DNA of 64,000 nt from CAINDZ01 sp964399195 (GTDB lineage Bacteria; Krumholzibacteriota; Krumholzibacteriia; LZORAL124-64-63): contig CAYNPY010000005.1 in assembly GCA_964399195.1 (NCBI GenBank), forward strand, positions 12,620 to 76,619, written 5' to 3'. The stretch's first letter is position 1. Each line of letters begins with the position of its first letter. Under the pieces are notes generated by a model, which saw only the letters and a program-made list of their open reading frames with translations, did no database searches and had not been told where the DNA came from. Of this stretch, positions 17,169 to 25,581 are shown in pieces. A program made the translations under genes and the position numbers.

Positions 17169-18092
17169 TCACCGTTCTTCATTTCCGTCCCGATGTTCCG
17201 TGGCGTCCTCCACCAGTTCGCGCGCCATCCCTTCCAGCTCCGCGTCCGACAGCTCGGGCTCGCCGGGCAGGCCGTTGAAGCGCGGCGCGCGCAGCGCGCC
17301 GGTGATCTTGCGCGCCAGGATGTGGTAGATGTGCGTCTCCCAGTTGACGATGCCCGCGCGCATGTGCAGGTGCCGCAGGTAGGTCAGGAACTTGAGCCGC
17401 TCGCGGGGCGTGTAGCCGATTGCGGCCATCGCGTGGGCCAGGTGGGCGTACATGTGGTCCAGCTCGCGCTGGGTGGGCAGCCGCGTGCCGCGGTGCGGGT
17501 GGTTCGGCCGCGTGCCCGGGCCATGGCCGCGCGGGGCCAGGCCGCGCCCGCGCGCGCCCAGCGCGTCGGGCGCCCCGGCGCGCTGCATCGCCTGCCGGAT
17601 CTCCCAGCCGTAGAGCATCACCGCCTGCGCCAGGTTCAGCGACGGCTGCTCGGGCGCCGTGTCCACCGTTGACAGGTGGCGGCAGATGTCGATCTCGTCG
17701 TTGGTCAGGCCCGTGCGCTCGGTCCCGAACATGATGGCCACACGGCCCTCGCGCGAATGCGCGGCGATGTGGTCGGCCAGCTCGGCCGGCGTCAGCAGCG
17801 CGCGCTTGCGCAGCTGCCGCTCGCGCGCGGTGGTGCCGGTCACCACCAGGACGTCTTCCACGGCCGACATGAGATCGTCGACGATTAAAGCCTGATCGAG
17901 GATGTCCTCGGCTCCGTGCGCCAGGGCGCGCGCGCTGCGGCCCCGGGGGTTCAGCGGCGAGATGAGGCGCAGCTGCCGCAGCCCCATCGTCTTCATGGCC
18001 CGGCAGGCGGCGCCGATGTTCATCGGCTCGGTCGGCCGGCTCAGCACCACGACCACGTTGGCCAGGGAAGGGGCGGCGGCGGCGGGCTCCAT
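17169..18092 (-). CDS. trmJ: tRNA (Nm32) 2'-O-methyltransferase, TrmJ-like SPOUT
   Basis: This 307-residue SPOUT methyltransferase carries the three SpoU motifs: NIGAACRAMKTMG (about 25-37), IMFGTERTGLTNDE (about 120-133, with the FGxExxGL knot signature) and PSLNLAQAVMLYGWE (about 150-165). TrmJ methylates the ribose of residue 32 in several tRNAs; TrmJ and the related RlmB/TrmH groups are told apart by motif context, which here favours TrmJ. A Gly/His/Arg-rich linker (GARGRGLAPRGHG) precedes a C-terminal helical domain. It starts 3 bp after the RlmD-type gene, so they form a two-gene RNA-modification operon. Confidence 0.8.
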   Translation of the reverse strand: MEPAAAAPSLANVVVVLSRPTEPMNIGAACRAMKTMGLRQLRLISPLNPRGRSARALAHGAEDILDQALIVDDLMSAVEDVLVVTGTTARERQLRKRALLTPAELADHIAAHSREGRVAIMFGTERTGLTNDEIDICRHLSTVDTAPEQPSLNLAQAVMLYGWEIRQAMQRAGAPDALGARGRGLAPRGHGPGTRPNHPHRGTRLPTQRELDHMYAHLAHAMAAIGYTPRERLKFLTYLRHLHMRAGIVNWETHIYHILARKITGALRAPRFNGLPGEPELSDAELEGMARELVEDATEHRDGNEER

Positions 18093-18095
18093 GGC

Positions 18096-19466
18096 TCAGG
18101 CGCCGCCGCCGTCGAGGCCGGCGTCTTCGAGCCACAGCAGGGATTCGATGTGCGCGCTCTGCGGGAACATGTCCAGCACGCGCAGGCTGCGCGGCCGGTA
18201 GCCGCCGTCGACCAGCGCGGCCGCGTCGCGCGCCTGCGTGGCCGGATCGCAGCTCATGTAGAAGATGTGCGAGGGGCGGCGCCCCAGCAGGCCGGCGCAG
18301 ACCTCCTTGCCCAGCCCCGCGCGCGGCGGGTCCACGACGCACACCTGACCGCGCCAGGGCTCGTCGCCCAGAGGCCCGCCCGGCCGCAGCAGTTCCTCGA
18401 GCGCGCCCTGGTGCACGACGGCGCGGCCGCGCGCGGCCTCGTCGCGGGCGATGTTGTTCTCCGCGTCGCGGCAGGCGCCCGGGTCCAGCTCGGCCAGCGC
18501 GATGCGCTCGAAGCGGTCCCCCAGCGCCAGCGTGAACAGGCCGACGCCTCCGTACAGGTCCAGCAGGCGCGGCAGCCGCGCCGGCGGCGGCGCCGCCTGG
18601 TCCAGCCAGCCGCGGACGACGGTCACCGCCGCCGCGGCGATCTCGTGGTTGCCCTGGAAGAAGACGCCGGCCCCCGCGCGGTAGGAGTGCCCCGCCACCT
18701 TGTGCACCAGGTAGTCGCGGCCCCACACCGGCCGGTTGTTGAACAGCAGGCCCTGCAGGCCCGGCGGAGCCTCGCCGGCGTCGAACCCGGCCGCGATCTT
18801 CTTGAGGATCTTCAGCCGGCCGGGCACTCCGAACAGCGAAGCCAGCCAGCCGCCGCGCCCGTCCAGGCGCAGCACCACCTGCTCGACCGGCGGCAGGAAG
18901 CGCAGCCAGGGCAGGATCACCTCGGCGAACGGCGGCGCCATGATCGGGCACGCCTCGATGCGCACCACCTCGTGCGAGCCGCGGCGATGCAGCCCGTAGA
19001 AACCGGTCGGGTGGGCGTGCAGGCGCAGGCTGGCTCGCCACTGCAGGGCGGCCCCATCGACCGGTTCGCCCAGGAAGGGCCCCACGTCGAGGCGCCCCTG
19101 CCTCTGGAAGCACTCCCGCACGATGGCCGCCTTGGCCGCGCGCTGGGCGGCCGGGCCGAGGTGCTGCAGGTCGCAGCCGCCGCAATCGGCGAAGTGGGGG
19201 CAGGGCGGCGCGCAGCGGTCGGGCCCGGGTTCCAGGATCTCCAGCGCCTCGGCCCGCCGGTAGCCGCGGCGCTGCTCGACGATCGCCGCCCGGACCACGT
19301 CGCCCGGCGCCGTGCGGGGCACGAAGCAGGCGCCGTCCGCGTCGCGGGCCAGGCCGTCGCCGCCGGCCACCAGCTTCTCGATGCGCAGCTCGCGCGGCGG
19401 ATCCTGCGCGGGGGCGGGATCTTTCGCGGAGGGGCGGTGTTGGGGTTGGGACTTGTGCGATTTCAT
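18096..19466 (-). CDS. rlmD: 23S rRNA (m5U) methyltransferase, RlmD/TrmA family
   Basis: This 456-residue protein has an N-terminal TRAM-like beta-barrel (about 25-85) and a [4Fe-4S] site in CPHFADCGGCDLQ with a fourth Cys downstream (EACPIM). A class I SAM methyltransferase domain follows, with LLDLYGGVGLFTLALG (motif I), VVDPPRAGLG and the catalytic FYMSCDPATQARD. It makes 5-methyluridine in rRNA or tRNA using SAM; which uridine cannot be decided from sequence. It is cotranscribed with trmJ. Confidence 0.85.
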   Translation of the reverse strand: MKSHKSQPQHRPSAKDPAPAQDPPRELRIEKLVAGGDGLARDADGACFVPRTAPGDVVRAAIVEQRRGYRRAEALEILEPGPDRCAPPCPHFADCGGCDLQHLGPAAQRAAKAAIVRECFQRQGRLDVGPFLGEPVDGAALQWRASLRLHAHPTGFYGLHRRGSHEVVRIEACPIMAPPFAEVILPWLRFLPPVEQVVLRLDGRGGWLASLFGVPGRLKILKKIAAGFDAGEAPPGLQGLLFNNRPVWGRDYLVHKVAGHSYRAGAGVFFQGNHEIAAAAVTVVRGWLDQAAPPPARLPRLLDLYGGVGLFTLALGDRFERIALAELDPGACRDAENNIARDEAARGRAVVHQGALEELLRPGGPLGDEPWRGQVCVVDPPRAGLGKEVCAGLLGRRPSHIFYMSCDPATQARDAAALVDGGYRPRSLRVLDMFPQSAHIESLLWLEDAGLDGGGA

Positions 19467-19494
19467 CGTGCGGCTAAACTAGCACCGCCCCCCG

Positions 19495-19631
19495 GTTGTG
19501 CCATGGAAATTGTGTCCGGCGCTGCGGGGGCGCGCCCGAGGCGACAAAAAGCCCAAAAACCAACCACAAGGTCATCCTGGAGCCTGGTTTTGGGGCCCCG
19601 GACAGGCCAGACACAATTTCGGCGGCACAAC
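19495..19631. repeat. 137-bp imperfect palindromic element between rlmD and the NlpC gene
   Basis: Terminal inverted repeats of 22 nt lie at 19495-19516 (beginning GTTGTGCC, ending AAATTGTGTC) and 19610-19631 (GACACAATTT, ending GGCACAAC), matching at 19 of 22 positions. An inner pair, CCCAAAAACCA and TGGTTTTGGGG, matches at 10 of 11. There is no transposase, no ORF of note and no clear target duplication. A related half-site occurs at 52236-52258. It is MITE-like or a large regulatory dyad. Confidence 0.55.
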
Positions 19632-19633
19632 GT

Positions 19634-20302
19634 ATGGGTCGGGTTCGGCGTCGGTGGGAGTTGATCTTGGCGGTGGCCCTCCTGGCCCCCGCCTCCGCCT
19701 GCGCTCCCAAGCGCCTGGCGCCCGACACCGAGCCCCTGGCGCCCCGAACGGCCCGCCAGGCCACGCTTTCCGGCGCGTTCGACGACTCCCTGCGCATCGC
19801 GGGCGACCCGGCCCTGGCCGGCATGGACAGCGTGCCGGCGGCCTGGCTGGCGCTGCTGGAGGAGGCTGCCGAGCCCGCCGGCCCTCCGGCACCCGCGGCG
19901 GCCGACTCCACAGCGACAGGGGACTGGCCCGGCGAACAGGCGGCGGCCCTGGCGAGCACCCAGGTCGGCAAGCCGTACGGGTGGGGTGGAACCGGGCCGG
20001 AGCGCTTCGACTGCAGCGGCCTGGCGCTGTACGTCTACCGCCAGCTGGGCGTCGCGCTGCCGCGGGTCAGTTCCGACCAGGCGTCGGTCGGCGTCCACGT
20101 CGAGCGCCAGGAACTGAAACCCGGGGATCTGGTCTTCTTCTCGCTGCGCAGCGCCATCGACCACGTCGGCATCTTCCTGGGCAACAACCGGTTCGTCCAC
20201 GCCCCGCGGCGCCGGGAGCCCGTCCGGGTCGACACCCTCGACGACGCCTGGTGGAACCGCGCCTACCGCGGGGCGCGCCGGGTGTTCGGCGGCGAACCCT
20301 AG
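19634..20302 (+). CDS. NlpC/P60-family lipoprotein
   Basis: This 222-residue protein has a lipoprotein signal (AVALLAPASAC, lipobox Cys about residue 23), a Pro/Ala-rich linker (about 60-100) and a C-terminal NlpC/P60 domain. Catalytic Cys lies in RFDCSGLALYVYRQLG and His in AIDHVGIFLG, with a third polar residue in FVHAPRR. It is a predicted peptidoglycan endopeptidase anchored in a membrane and facing the periplasm. ATG 19634 is used because the signal peptide begins there; the longer frame runs through the palindromic element. Confidence 0.85.
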   Translation: MGRVRRRWELILAVALLAPASACAPKRLAPDTEPLAPRTARQATLSGAFDDSLRIAGDPALAGMDSVPAAWLALLEEAAEPAGPPAPAAADSTATGDWPGEQAAALASTQVGKPYGWGGTGPERFDCSGLALYVYRQLGVALPRVSSDQASVGVHVERQELKPGDLVFFSLRSAIDHVGIFLGNNRFVHAPRRREPVRVDTLDDAWWNRAYRGARRVFGGEP

Positions 20303-20604
20303 TCCGTTCCCACCTCCTTGTGGCCGTTCCGCACGGCGGCCGGCCGGTCCGCGCTCTCCGTCCGCGGCAGATGCCCGCCGGTGGCATGCATGTTGCCTTT
20401 CCCCCGCTGCCGGTGCGCTCCACGGATGGCCCCCGGAAGCCTCGAAACGGGGCGCAGGGCCCCGCGGGAGAGGGGATGGCCGAGCGGGCCCCGCCCTTGT
20501 GTCCGCGGCGCCAGGCCACCGGTCGACCAGAAAACTGTCGCCGCCTGCGGCGGAATCGTCCTGACGCGGCGGAAACGGGGCCCGGCCCCGCACGGAGGTA
20601 GACG
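20303..20604. other. Intergenic region upstream of cheW
   Basis: This is a 302-bp non-coding leader. It contains GC-rich dyads, including GGGGC/GCCCC around 20448-20463. A stretch (about 20470-20486) resembles the 5' half of a serine tRNA, but no T-arm or acceptor partner follows. No confident promoter, riboswitch or small ORF is recognised. Confidence 0.4.
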
Positions 20605-21120
20605 ATGGCGATGGCTTCGACGACCGCACCGATCGCGCAGGCCGGCAAGTTCCTCTCGTTCGTCCTGGACGGCGACGAGTACGGGCTGGAGATCCTGAAA
20701 GTCCAGGAGATCAACGGCCTGATGGGCATCACCCGCGTGCCGCGGGCGCCTGACTGCGTGCGCGGCGTGATCAACCTGCGCGGGCGGTCGATCCCGATCG
20801 TCGATCTCCGCAGGATCTTCGGGCTGCCGGCGGTGGCCGACACCGAGAAGACCTGCGTCATCGTCGTCCAGGCCGCGCCGGCCGGCCGCGAGCTCACGAT
20901 GGGCATCGTCGTCGACGAGGTCGCCGAGGTGCTCAGCCTCGGTGAGGGCCAGATCGAGACGCCGCCGGCCCGCGGCGGCAGAACGTGGGCGGCCGATCTC
21001 GTCACCGGCCTGGGCAGACTCGAGAACAAGACCGTCATACTGCTGGACATCGATCATGCGCTGAGCGGCCTGGAGATGGCCGACATCATGACGGACCCAC
21101 GCGCGTCTTACGATCGTTGA
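20605..21120 (+). CDS. cheW: CheW chemotaxis coupling protein
   Basis: This 171-residue protein consists of one CheW SH3-like double-barrel domain. Signature parts are FVLDGDEYGLEILKVQEI, ITRVPRAPDCVRGVINLRG and IPIVDLRRIFGL. CheW links chemoreceptors to CheA kinase under the inner membrane. The start has GGAGG (about 20595-20599). It is followed after 17 bp by an HDOD gene on the same strand, an arrangement common in regulatory clusters outside the main che operon. No CheA or receptor is present here. Confidence 0.9.
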   Translation: MAMASTTAPIAQAGKFLSFVLDGDEYGLEILKVQEINGLMGITRVPRAPDCVRGVINLRGRSIPIVDLRRIFGLPAVADTEKTCVIVVQAAPAGRELTMGIVVDEVAEVLSLGEGQIETPPARGGRTWAADLVTGLGRLENKTVILLDIDHALSGLEMADIMTDPRASYDR

Positions 21121-21137
21121 GGCCAGGAGGAAGAAAC

Positions 21138-22028
21138 GTGAGCCAACGCGAAGCCATTCTGGCGCGGATCGAGACGGTGCCTTCGCTGCCGTCGGTGGTC
21201 ATCAAGCTGCGCCAGTACCTGAACGAGCCCGAGGTGAACTTCGACACCCTGGCGCGCATGATCGAACACGATCCGGGCCTGACGGCGAACGTGCTGCAGC
21301 TGTCGAACTCGGCCTACTTCGGGTGGTCGAAGTCGATCCGGACGGTCAAGGAGGCCATCGTCCGGCTGGGCACGAACCGCATCTTCCAGATGGTGCTCTG
21401 CATGTCGGTGGCGCCGCTGGTGCGCAAGCCGATCAAGGGCTACGACCTGGACTCGGCCGGGCTGTGGCGGCACTCGACCGCCACGGCCATCTGCGCCGAA
21501 CTGGCGGCGGCGGAACTGGAGCTGGCCTGCCGCGGCGAGGCCTTCACCGCCGGCCTGCTGCACGACATGGGCAAGATCGTGCTGGGCACGTTCGTGGACG
21601 TCGACGACGAGCCCATCAAGGAGATCATGCGCGCCGACAACCTGGCGTTCGACGAGGCCGAGCGGATGGTGCTGGGCATCGACCACGCCGAGGTCGCTTC
21701 GGCGCTGCTGCTGGCCTGGAACCTGCCTGACGATGTCGCCGAGGCGGTGCGCTGGCACCACCAGCCCTCGTACGCGGGGGAGAACCGGCGTGAACTGGCC
21801 GACCTGATCCACGTGGCGGACCTCCTCTGCCTGGACCTCGGGTACGGCGGCGGCGCGGACGGTCAGGGCCACCGGGCGGACCTTGCGGCGAGCGAGCGTC
21901 TGGGCCTGGGCGCGGGCGTGGCGCAGAAGGTAGGCGAGCAGGTCGTCAGCGCGGTGAACGAATTGGATGCGCTGTTTCAGGCGGTCAGGGAAGGCGAGGG
22001 TCAGGTCGTCCCGCATCCGGTCCGTTGA
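21138..22028 (+). CDS. HDOD-domain signalling protein
   Basis: This 296-residue protein carries an HDOD domain at about residues 12-215: PSLPSVVIKLRQYLNEPEV at the start, ANVLQLSNSAYFG and LGTNRIFQMVL, and a degenerate HD-type core with GLLHDMGKIVLG. HDOD proteins act in signalling, often with c-di-GMP or chemotaxis systems, and many lack hydrolase activity. The GTG start follows a strong AGGAGGAAG site. It is probably cotranscribed with cheW. The C-terminal helical tail (about 240-296) overlaps the opposite-strand small gene at 21985-22218. Confidence 0.85.
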   Translation: MSQREAILARIETVPSLPSVVIKLRQYLNEPEVNFDTLARMIEHDPGLTANVLQLSNSAYFGWSKSIRTVKEAIVRLGTNRIFQMVLCMSVAPLVRKPIKGYDLDSAGLWRHSTATAICAELAAAELELACRGEAFTAGLLHDMGKIVLGTFVDVDDEPIKEIMRADNLAFDEAERMVLGIDHAEVASALLLAWNLPDDVAEAVRWHHQPSYAGENRRELADLIHVADLLCLDLGYGGGADGQGHRADLAASERLGLGAGVAQKVGEQVVSAVNELDALFQAVREGEGQVVPHPVR

Positions 22029-22218
22029 CGCCCCGGCCGGCGGCCGGGTCGGAGTCGGCCGGACCTTGCGTGCGCTGCAGGTCGGCATCGGCCTCGCGGC
22101 GCCGCCATTGCCGCTGCAGCCAATCCGCGCCGCCCGAGGTGGAGCAGATGATCGCCACGATGCCCAGGGCCAGCACGGCCAGGACGGTGAGCGCCAGCGG
22201 GATGAAGTGCAGGGGCAT
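21985..22218 (-). CDS. Small single-helix membrane protein, hypothetical
   Basis: This 77-residue frame has one clear transmembrane helix (FIPLALTVLAVLALGIVAII) followed by a charged, low-complexity tail (RQWRRREADAD). GGAG lies about 10 bases before the ATG. The last 44 bp overlap the 3' end of the HDOD gene on the other strand, which weakens the call. No homologue is recognised. Confidence 0.45.
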   Translation of the reverse strand: MPLHFIPLALTVLAVLALGIVAIICSTSGGADWLQRQWRRREADADLQRTQGPADSDPAAGRGVNGPDAGRPDPRLP

Positions 22219-22315
22219 CGGCGGCTCCGCGGAAGCGGCCCCGCCGACAGGCCGGCGGGCCGTGTCCCCACGATAACCGCGGCCGGTCACGGCCGCCGCC
22301 CGTCCGCGGGCGCCG

Positions 22316-22678
22316 TCAGGGGACGAACGCCCCCAGAACCTGGGCCATGTCCTCGGCCGTGAACGGCTTGGCGAGCAGGAACATCGCGCCGCCCTCGGTC
22401 GCCAGGTCGACCATCTCCTGGGTGCTCTCGGAAGCCACGAAGCCGAACGGGATCTCGAAGCCCTCGGCATTCAGCGCGCTCAGCAGCTCGATCCCGTTCA
22501 TCTCCGGCATGTGCCAGTCCGAAAGGATCAGGTCGGGCTTCTGTTCCCGCACCTGGTCGAGAGCCTCGCGGCCGTTCTCGGCCTCGATGATCTCATGGCC
22601 CTCGTAGCCCGCCTGGCGGATCGTGCGCGAGACGATGCGCCTCATCGCGCGCGAATCGTCCACCACGAGGATCTTCAT
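22316..22678 (-). CDS. CheY-like single-domain response regulator
   Basis: This 120-residue receiver domain begins MKILVVDDSRAMRR (acidic pocket Asp7, Asp8), with the phospho-acceptor Asp54 in ILSDWHMPEMNG, the switch Ser83 in VASES and the conserved Lys104 in LLAKPF. There is no output domain, so it acts by protein contact like CheY. The ATG has GGAGG upstream. It may connect with the nearby CheW, HDOD and Hpt proteins (inference from neighbourhood). Confidence 0.9.
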   Translation of the reverse strand: MKILVVDDSRAMRRIVSRTIRQAGYEGHEIIEAENGREALDQVREQKPDLILSDWHMPEMNGIELLSALNAEGFEIPFGFVASESTQEMVDLATEGGAMFLLAKPFTAEDMAQVLGAFVP

Positions 22679-22801
22679 CGTGCAGCCTCCTGCTCGTCCT
22701 GGGGTCATCCCCGTCGCCGCGGGGCGGACACGTTCCGGCACAACGGGTTCATCGGCTCGGGTCGCGACGGATTGAGGATTATCCGCCGGCGACGGCGGCG
22801 C

Positions 22802-24034
22802 TCAGACCGCCGGGCCGATGACGCGGCGGACGGCGGCGTCGGCGGCCTCGCGCACGGCCTCTTCCAGGCCCATGGCTTCCGACAACCGCAGCAGGTCGAT
22901 GCCCCGGGCGGCCAGGGTGGGGTGGGGCGAACGGATGGAGCAGCAGTCGCGGTAGGGCCGGATGGAGGCGTCGAACAGCCCGATGCGGCGGCTCCAGCCG
23001 GTGATCTCGTGCTTGTCCAGCCCCACCAGGGGGCGCAGGATCGGCAGGCTCACGTCCGGGCTGATGGCGGCCAGGTTGTGCAGGGTCTGGCTGGCGACCT
23101 GCCCCAGGCTGTCGCCGGTGACCAGCGCCAGGCACTTGTGGCGCCGGGCCAGGCGCGCCGCCGTCCGCACCATGAAGCGGCGGAACATCACCATGTCGTG
23201 GCTGTCGTCGATGGCGCCGATGGCCCGCATCTCGTAGGGCACGACCGGCACCAGGTACAGGTTCAGCGGCAGCGGCGACCACCGCGCCAGCAGCGCGACC
23301 AGGTCCTCGATCTTGCCGGTGTCGGCCTCCTCCGGTGAGCGGCCGCTGTGGAAGTGGACGAAGTCGCAGCGGCTGCCCCGGCGCATCAGCATCCAGGCCG
23401 CGACCGGCGAGTCGATGCCGCCGGACAGCAGCACCAGGCTGCGGCCGCTCGAGCCGGCCGGCAGGCCGCCGAAGGCCTGCTCCTTCAGCGCGAACACCAG
23501 CACGGTCTCGCGCAACACGAGGACGTCGATCGTGAAGTCGGCGTCGACCATGCGGCCGGGCACCCCGCTGCGCCGATGCACCGCGGCGCCGGCGACGGCG
23601 CCGATCTGCAGGCTGTTCAGCCCGAACGTGCGGTCGCTGCGCCGCGCGTGGACCCGGAAGTTGCGCGCGCGGCCCAGGCCTTCGTCGGCCAGCCGACACG
23701 CGGCCTCGCACACCGCGGTCAGGCGCGGCTCGCGGCCGGCGGCCGCATCCTCGGCCAGCTCGGCGTCGAGCGGGCCGCGGGCCAGTTCGATCGCCGGCGA
23801 CACCCACTGCAGGCCGAACACGCGGTGCAGTCGCGCGGCGGCCTCGGCGGTGCGCGAGTCGTCGTGCAGGCGCACCAGCAGACGGCTCTCGACGTGGTGG
23901 ACGGTGACGCCGCCCAGTCCCTTGAGCGCCGCCTGCATGTTGTTGAGCAGTTTGCGCAGGAACAGCTTCCGGTTGCGCCCCTTGAGCGCGATCTCGGAAT
24001 ACGTGCAGGCGATGACGGACGTCGGCGGCGACAT
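22802..24034 (-). CDS. thiI: tRNA 4-thiouridine synthetase ThiI
   Basis: This 410-residue protein has the N-terminal ferredoxin-like/THUMP region (to about 190) and a PP-loop ATPase domain with LLSGGIDSPVAAW (residues 204-209 form SGGIDS). The conserved YRDCCSIRSPHP carries the sulfur-transfer Cys. There is no C-terminal rhodanese domain, as in Bacillus and archaeal ThiI, so it should take sulfur from a separate cysteine desulfurase. It makes s4U8 in tRNA and may also contribute to thiamine thiazole synthesis. It is divergent from pgi. Confidence 0.9.
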   Translation of the reverse strand: MSPPTSVIACTYSEIALKGRNRKLFLRKLLNNMQAALKGLGGVTVHHVESRLLVRLHDDSRTAEAAARLHRVFGLQWVSPAIELARGPLDAELAEDAAAGREPRLTAVCEAACRLADEGLGRARNFRVHARRSDRTFGLNSLQIGAVAGAAVHRRSGVPGRMVDADFTIDVLVLRETVLVFALKEQAFGGLPAGSSGRSLVLLSGGIDSPVAAWMLMRRGSRCDFVHFHSGRSPEEADTGKIEDLVALLARWSPLPLNLYLVPVVPYEMRAIGAIDDSHDMVMFRRFMVRTAARLARRHKCLALVTGDSLGQVASQTLHNLAAISPDVSLPILRPLVGLDKHEITGWSRRIGLFDASIRPYRDCCSIRSPHPTLAARGIDLLRLSEAMGLEEAVREAADAAVRRVIGPAV

Positions 24035-24056
24035 GGTTCTCCCGCAGTTCTCCCGC

Positions 24057-24084
24057 TTGCTTCCCGCCCGGGCGGCTGTATCGT
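24057..24084 (+). promoter_or_regulatory. Promoter-like pair upstream of pgi
   Basis: TTGCTT (24057-24062), 16 bp, TATCGT (24079-24084), about 90 bp before the pgi start, in the divergent thiI-pgi region. Confidence 0.4.
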
Positions 24085-24171
24085 GGGCGGCTGTCGGAAC
24101 CCCGGCCCAGAATGGACCCGCCGGCGCCGCCCCGCAAGGCACGGCCCGCCGGCCCACGGAAGGACGATCCC

Positions 24172-25470
24172 ATGCTCGAAGCCGCCGGCGTCAGCCTGGA
24201 CCTGGCCGGAACCGAGGCGTTCCTCGGCCGCGACCGCCTCGAAAAGCTGGCCCCGCGCGTCGCCGAGGCCGCGCGCGGCCTGGCCGAAGGCACCTGCGCC
24301 GGCCGCGAGTTCCTGGGCTGGCTCGAACTGCCGTCGCGCATCGGCGAGCCCGAACTGGCCGCCTGCGAGGCGGCCGCCGCGCGCGCGCGCGCCGACGCGC
24401 AGGTCGTGGTCGTGGTCGGCATCGGCGGCTCGTACCTGGGCGCGCGCGCCGTGCTCGATGCGCTGCCGCCGGCGCCCGGCGTCGGCCTGCCGCTGCTGTA
24501 CGCGGGCACGGGGCTCTGCTCGGCGGCGTTGGACCGCGTGCTCCGTGCGCTGGAGGGCCGCGACTTCCGGGTGTGCGTGATCTCCAAGTCGGGGACCACC
24601 GTCGAGCCCGCCGTGGCGTTCCGGGTGCTGCGCGGCCTGCTGCGGCAGCGGTACGGCGACCAGGGCGCCGCCGCGCGCATCACCGCAGTGACCGACGCCC
24701 GCCGCGGCGCGCTGCGCCAGCTGGCCGGCGCCGAGGGCTGGGAGACGTTCGTCGTGCCCGACGACGTGGGCGGCCGCTTCTCGGTGCTGACCCCGGTGGG
24801 CCTGGTGCCGCTGGCGATGGCCGGCGTGGACGTGCGCGGGCTGGTCGCCGGCGCGCGCGCCATGCAGGAGGCCTGCGCCGGCGAGGGCCTGTTCGACAAC
24901 CCGGCCCACCTCTACGCGGCGGCGCGCTACGCGCTGTGCGAGCAGGGCTTCACCACCGAGGTGCTCAGCTCGTTCCACAGCGGCCTGCAGACGCTGCAGG
25001 AGTGGTGGAAGCAGCTCTTCGGCGAGAGCGAGGGCAAGGAGGGCCGGGGCATCTACCCGGCCTCCGCGGTGTTCACGACCGACCTGCACAGCCTGGGCCA
25101 GTACCTGCAGGAGGGCCGCCGCAACCTGCAGGAGACCTTCCTGTGCGCCCGCCGCGCCGTGCCGGGCCTGGTCGTCCCGGCCGACCCCGGGGCCGACGCC
25201 GACGGCCTCGGCTACCTGGCCGGCCGCCCCTTCGACGAGATCAACTGGATCGCCTACGAGGCCACCCGCCAGGCCCACATCCAGGGCGGGGTGCCCTGCC
25301 AGGCCATCGCCGTGGATCAGGTCACCCCGCGCACGGTCGGCGCCCTGATCTACATGTTCGAGAAGGCGATCGGCGTCGGGGGGCTGCTGCTGGGCCTCAA
25401 TCCGTTCGACCAGCCCGGGGTGGAGGCGTACAAGCGGGAGATGTTCCGGCGCCTCGGCCGCCCGGCCTGA
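24172..25470 (+). CDS. pgi: Glucose-6-phosphate isomerase
   Basis: This 432-residue enzyme interconverts glucose 6-phosphate and fructose 6-phosphate. The two SIS subdomains are visible: VVVVGIGGSYLGARAVLDAL and VCVISKSGTTVEPAVAFRVL. The PGI signature DDVGGRFSVLTPVGLVPLAMAG and the C-terminal GALIYMFEKAIGVGGLLLGLNPFDQPGVEAYK family block are also present. Length matches the short bacterial PGI type. ATG 24172 is preceded by GGAAGGA. Confidence 0.95.
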   Translation: MLEAAGVSLDLAGTEAFLGRDRLEKLAPRVAEAARGLAEGTCAGREFLGWLELPSRIGEPELAACEAAAARARADAQVVVVVGIGGSYLGARAVLDALPPAPGVGLPLLYAGTGLCSAALDRVLRALEGRDFRVCVISKSGTTVEPAVAFRVLRGLLRQRYGDQGAAARITAVTDARRGALRQLAGAEGWETFVVPDDVGGRFSVLTPVGLVPLAMAGVDVRGLVAGARAMQEACAGEGLFDNPAHLYAAARYALCEQGFTTEVLSSFHSGLQTLQEWWKQLFGESEGKEGRGIYPASAVFTTDLHSLGQYLQEGRRNLQETFLCARRAVPGLVVPADPGADADGLGYLAGRPFDEINWIAYEATRQAHIQGGVPCQAIAVDQVTPRTVGALIYMFEKAIGVGGLLLGLNPFDQPGVEAYKREMFRRLGRPA

Positions 25471-25478
25471 CCCCGGGT

Positions 25479-25507
25479 TTGCCCGGACCGGAATGGTGGG
25501 CTATTTT
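25479..25507 (+). promoter_or_regulatory. Promoter of the OB-fold lipoprotein gene
   Basis: TTGCCC (25479-25484), 17 bp, TATTTT (25502-25507). The TATTTT patch stands out in GC-rich sequence. The start codon is 75 bp downstream. Confidence 0.6.
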
Positions 25508-25581
25508 CGACCGGTCCCGCCGCCGGCCCCGTCGGGCGCGGCGCGGACCCCGACCCCGCTTTCGAACCGAGGAGAGTCCCC

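Noticed and set aside
20466..20490. String resembling the 5' half of a serine tRNA (GGATGGCCGAGCGG)
   Set aside because: No anticodon arm, no GGTTCRA T-loop and no complementary acceptor strand follow.
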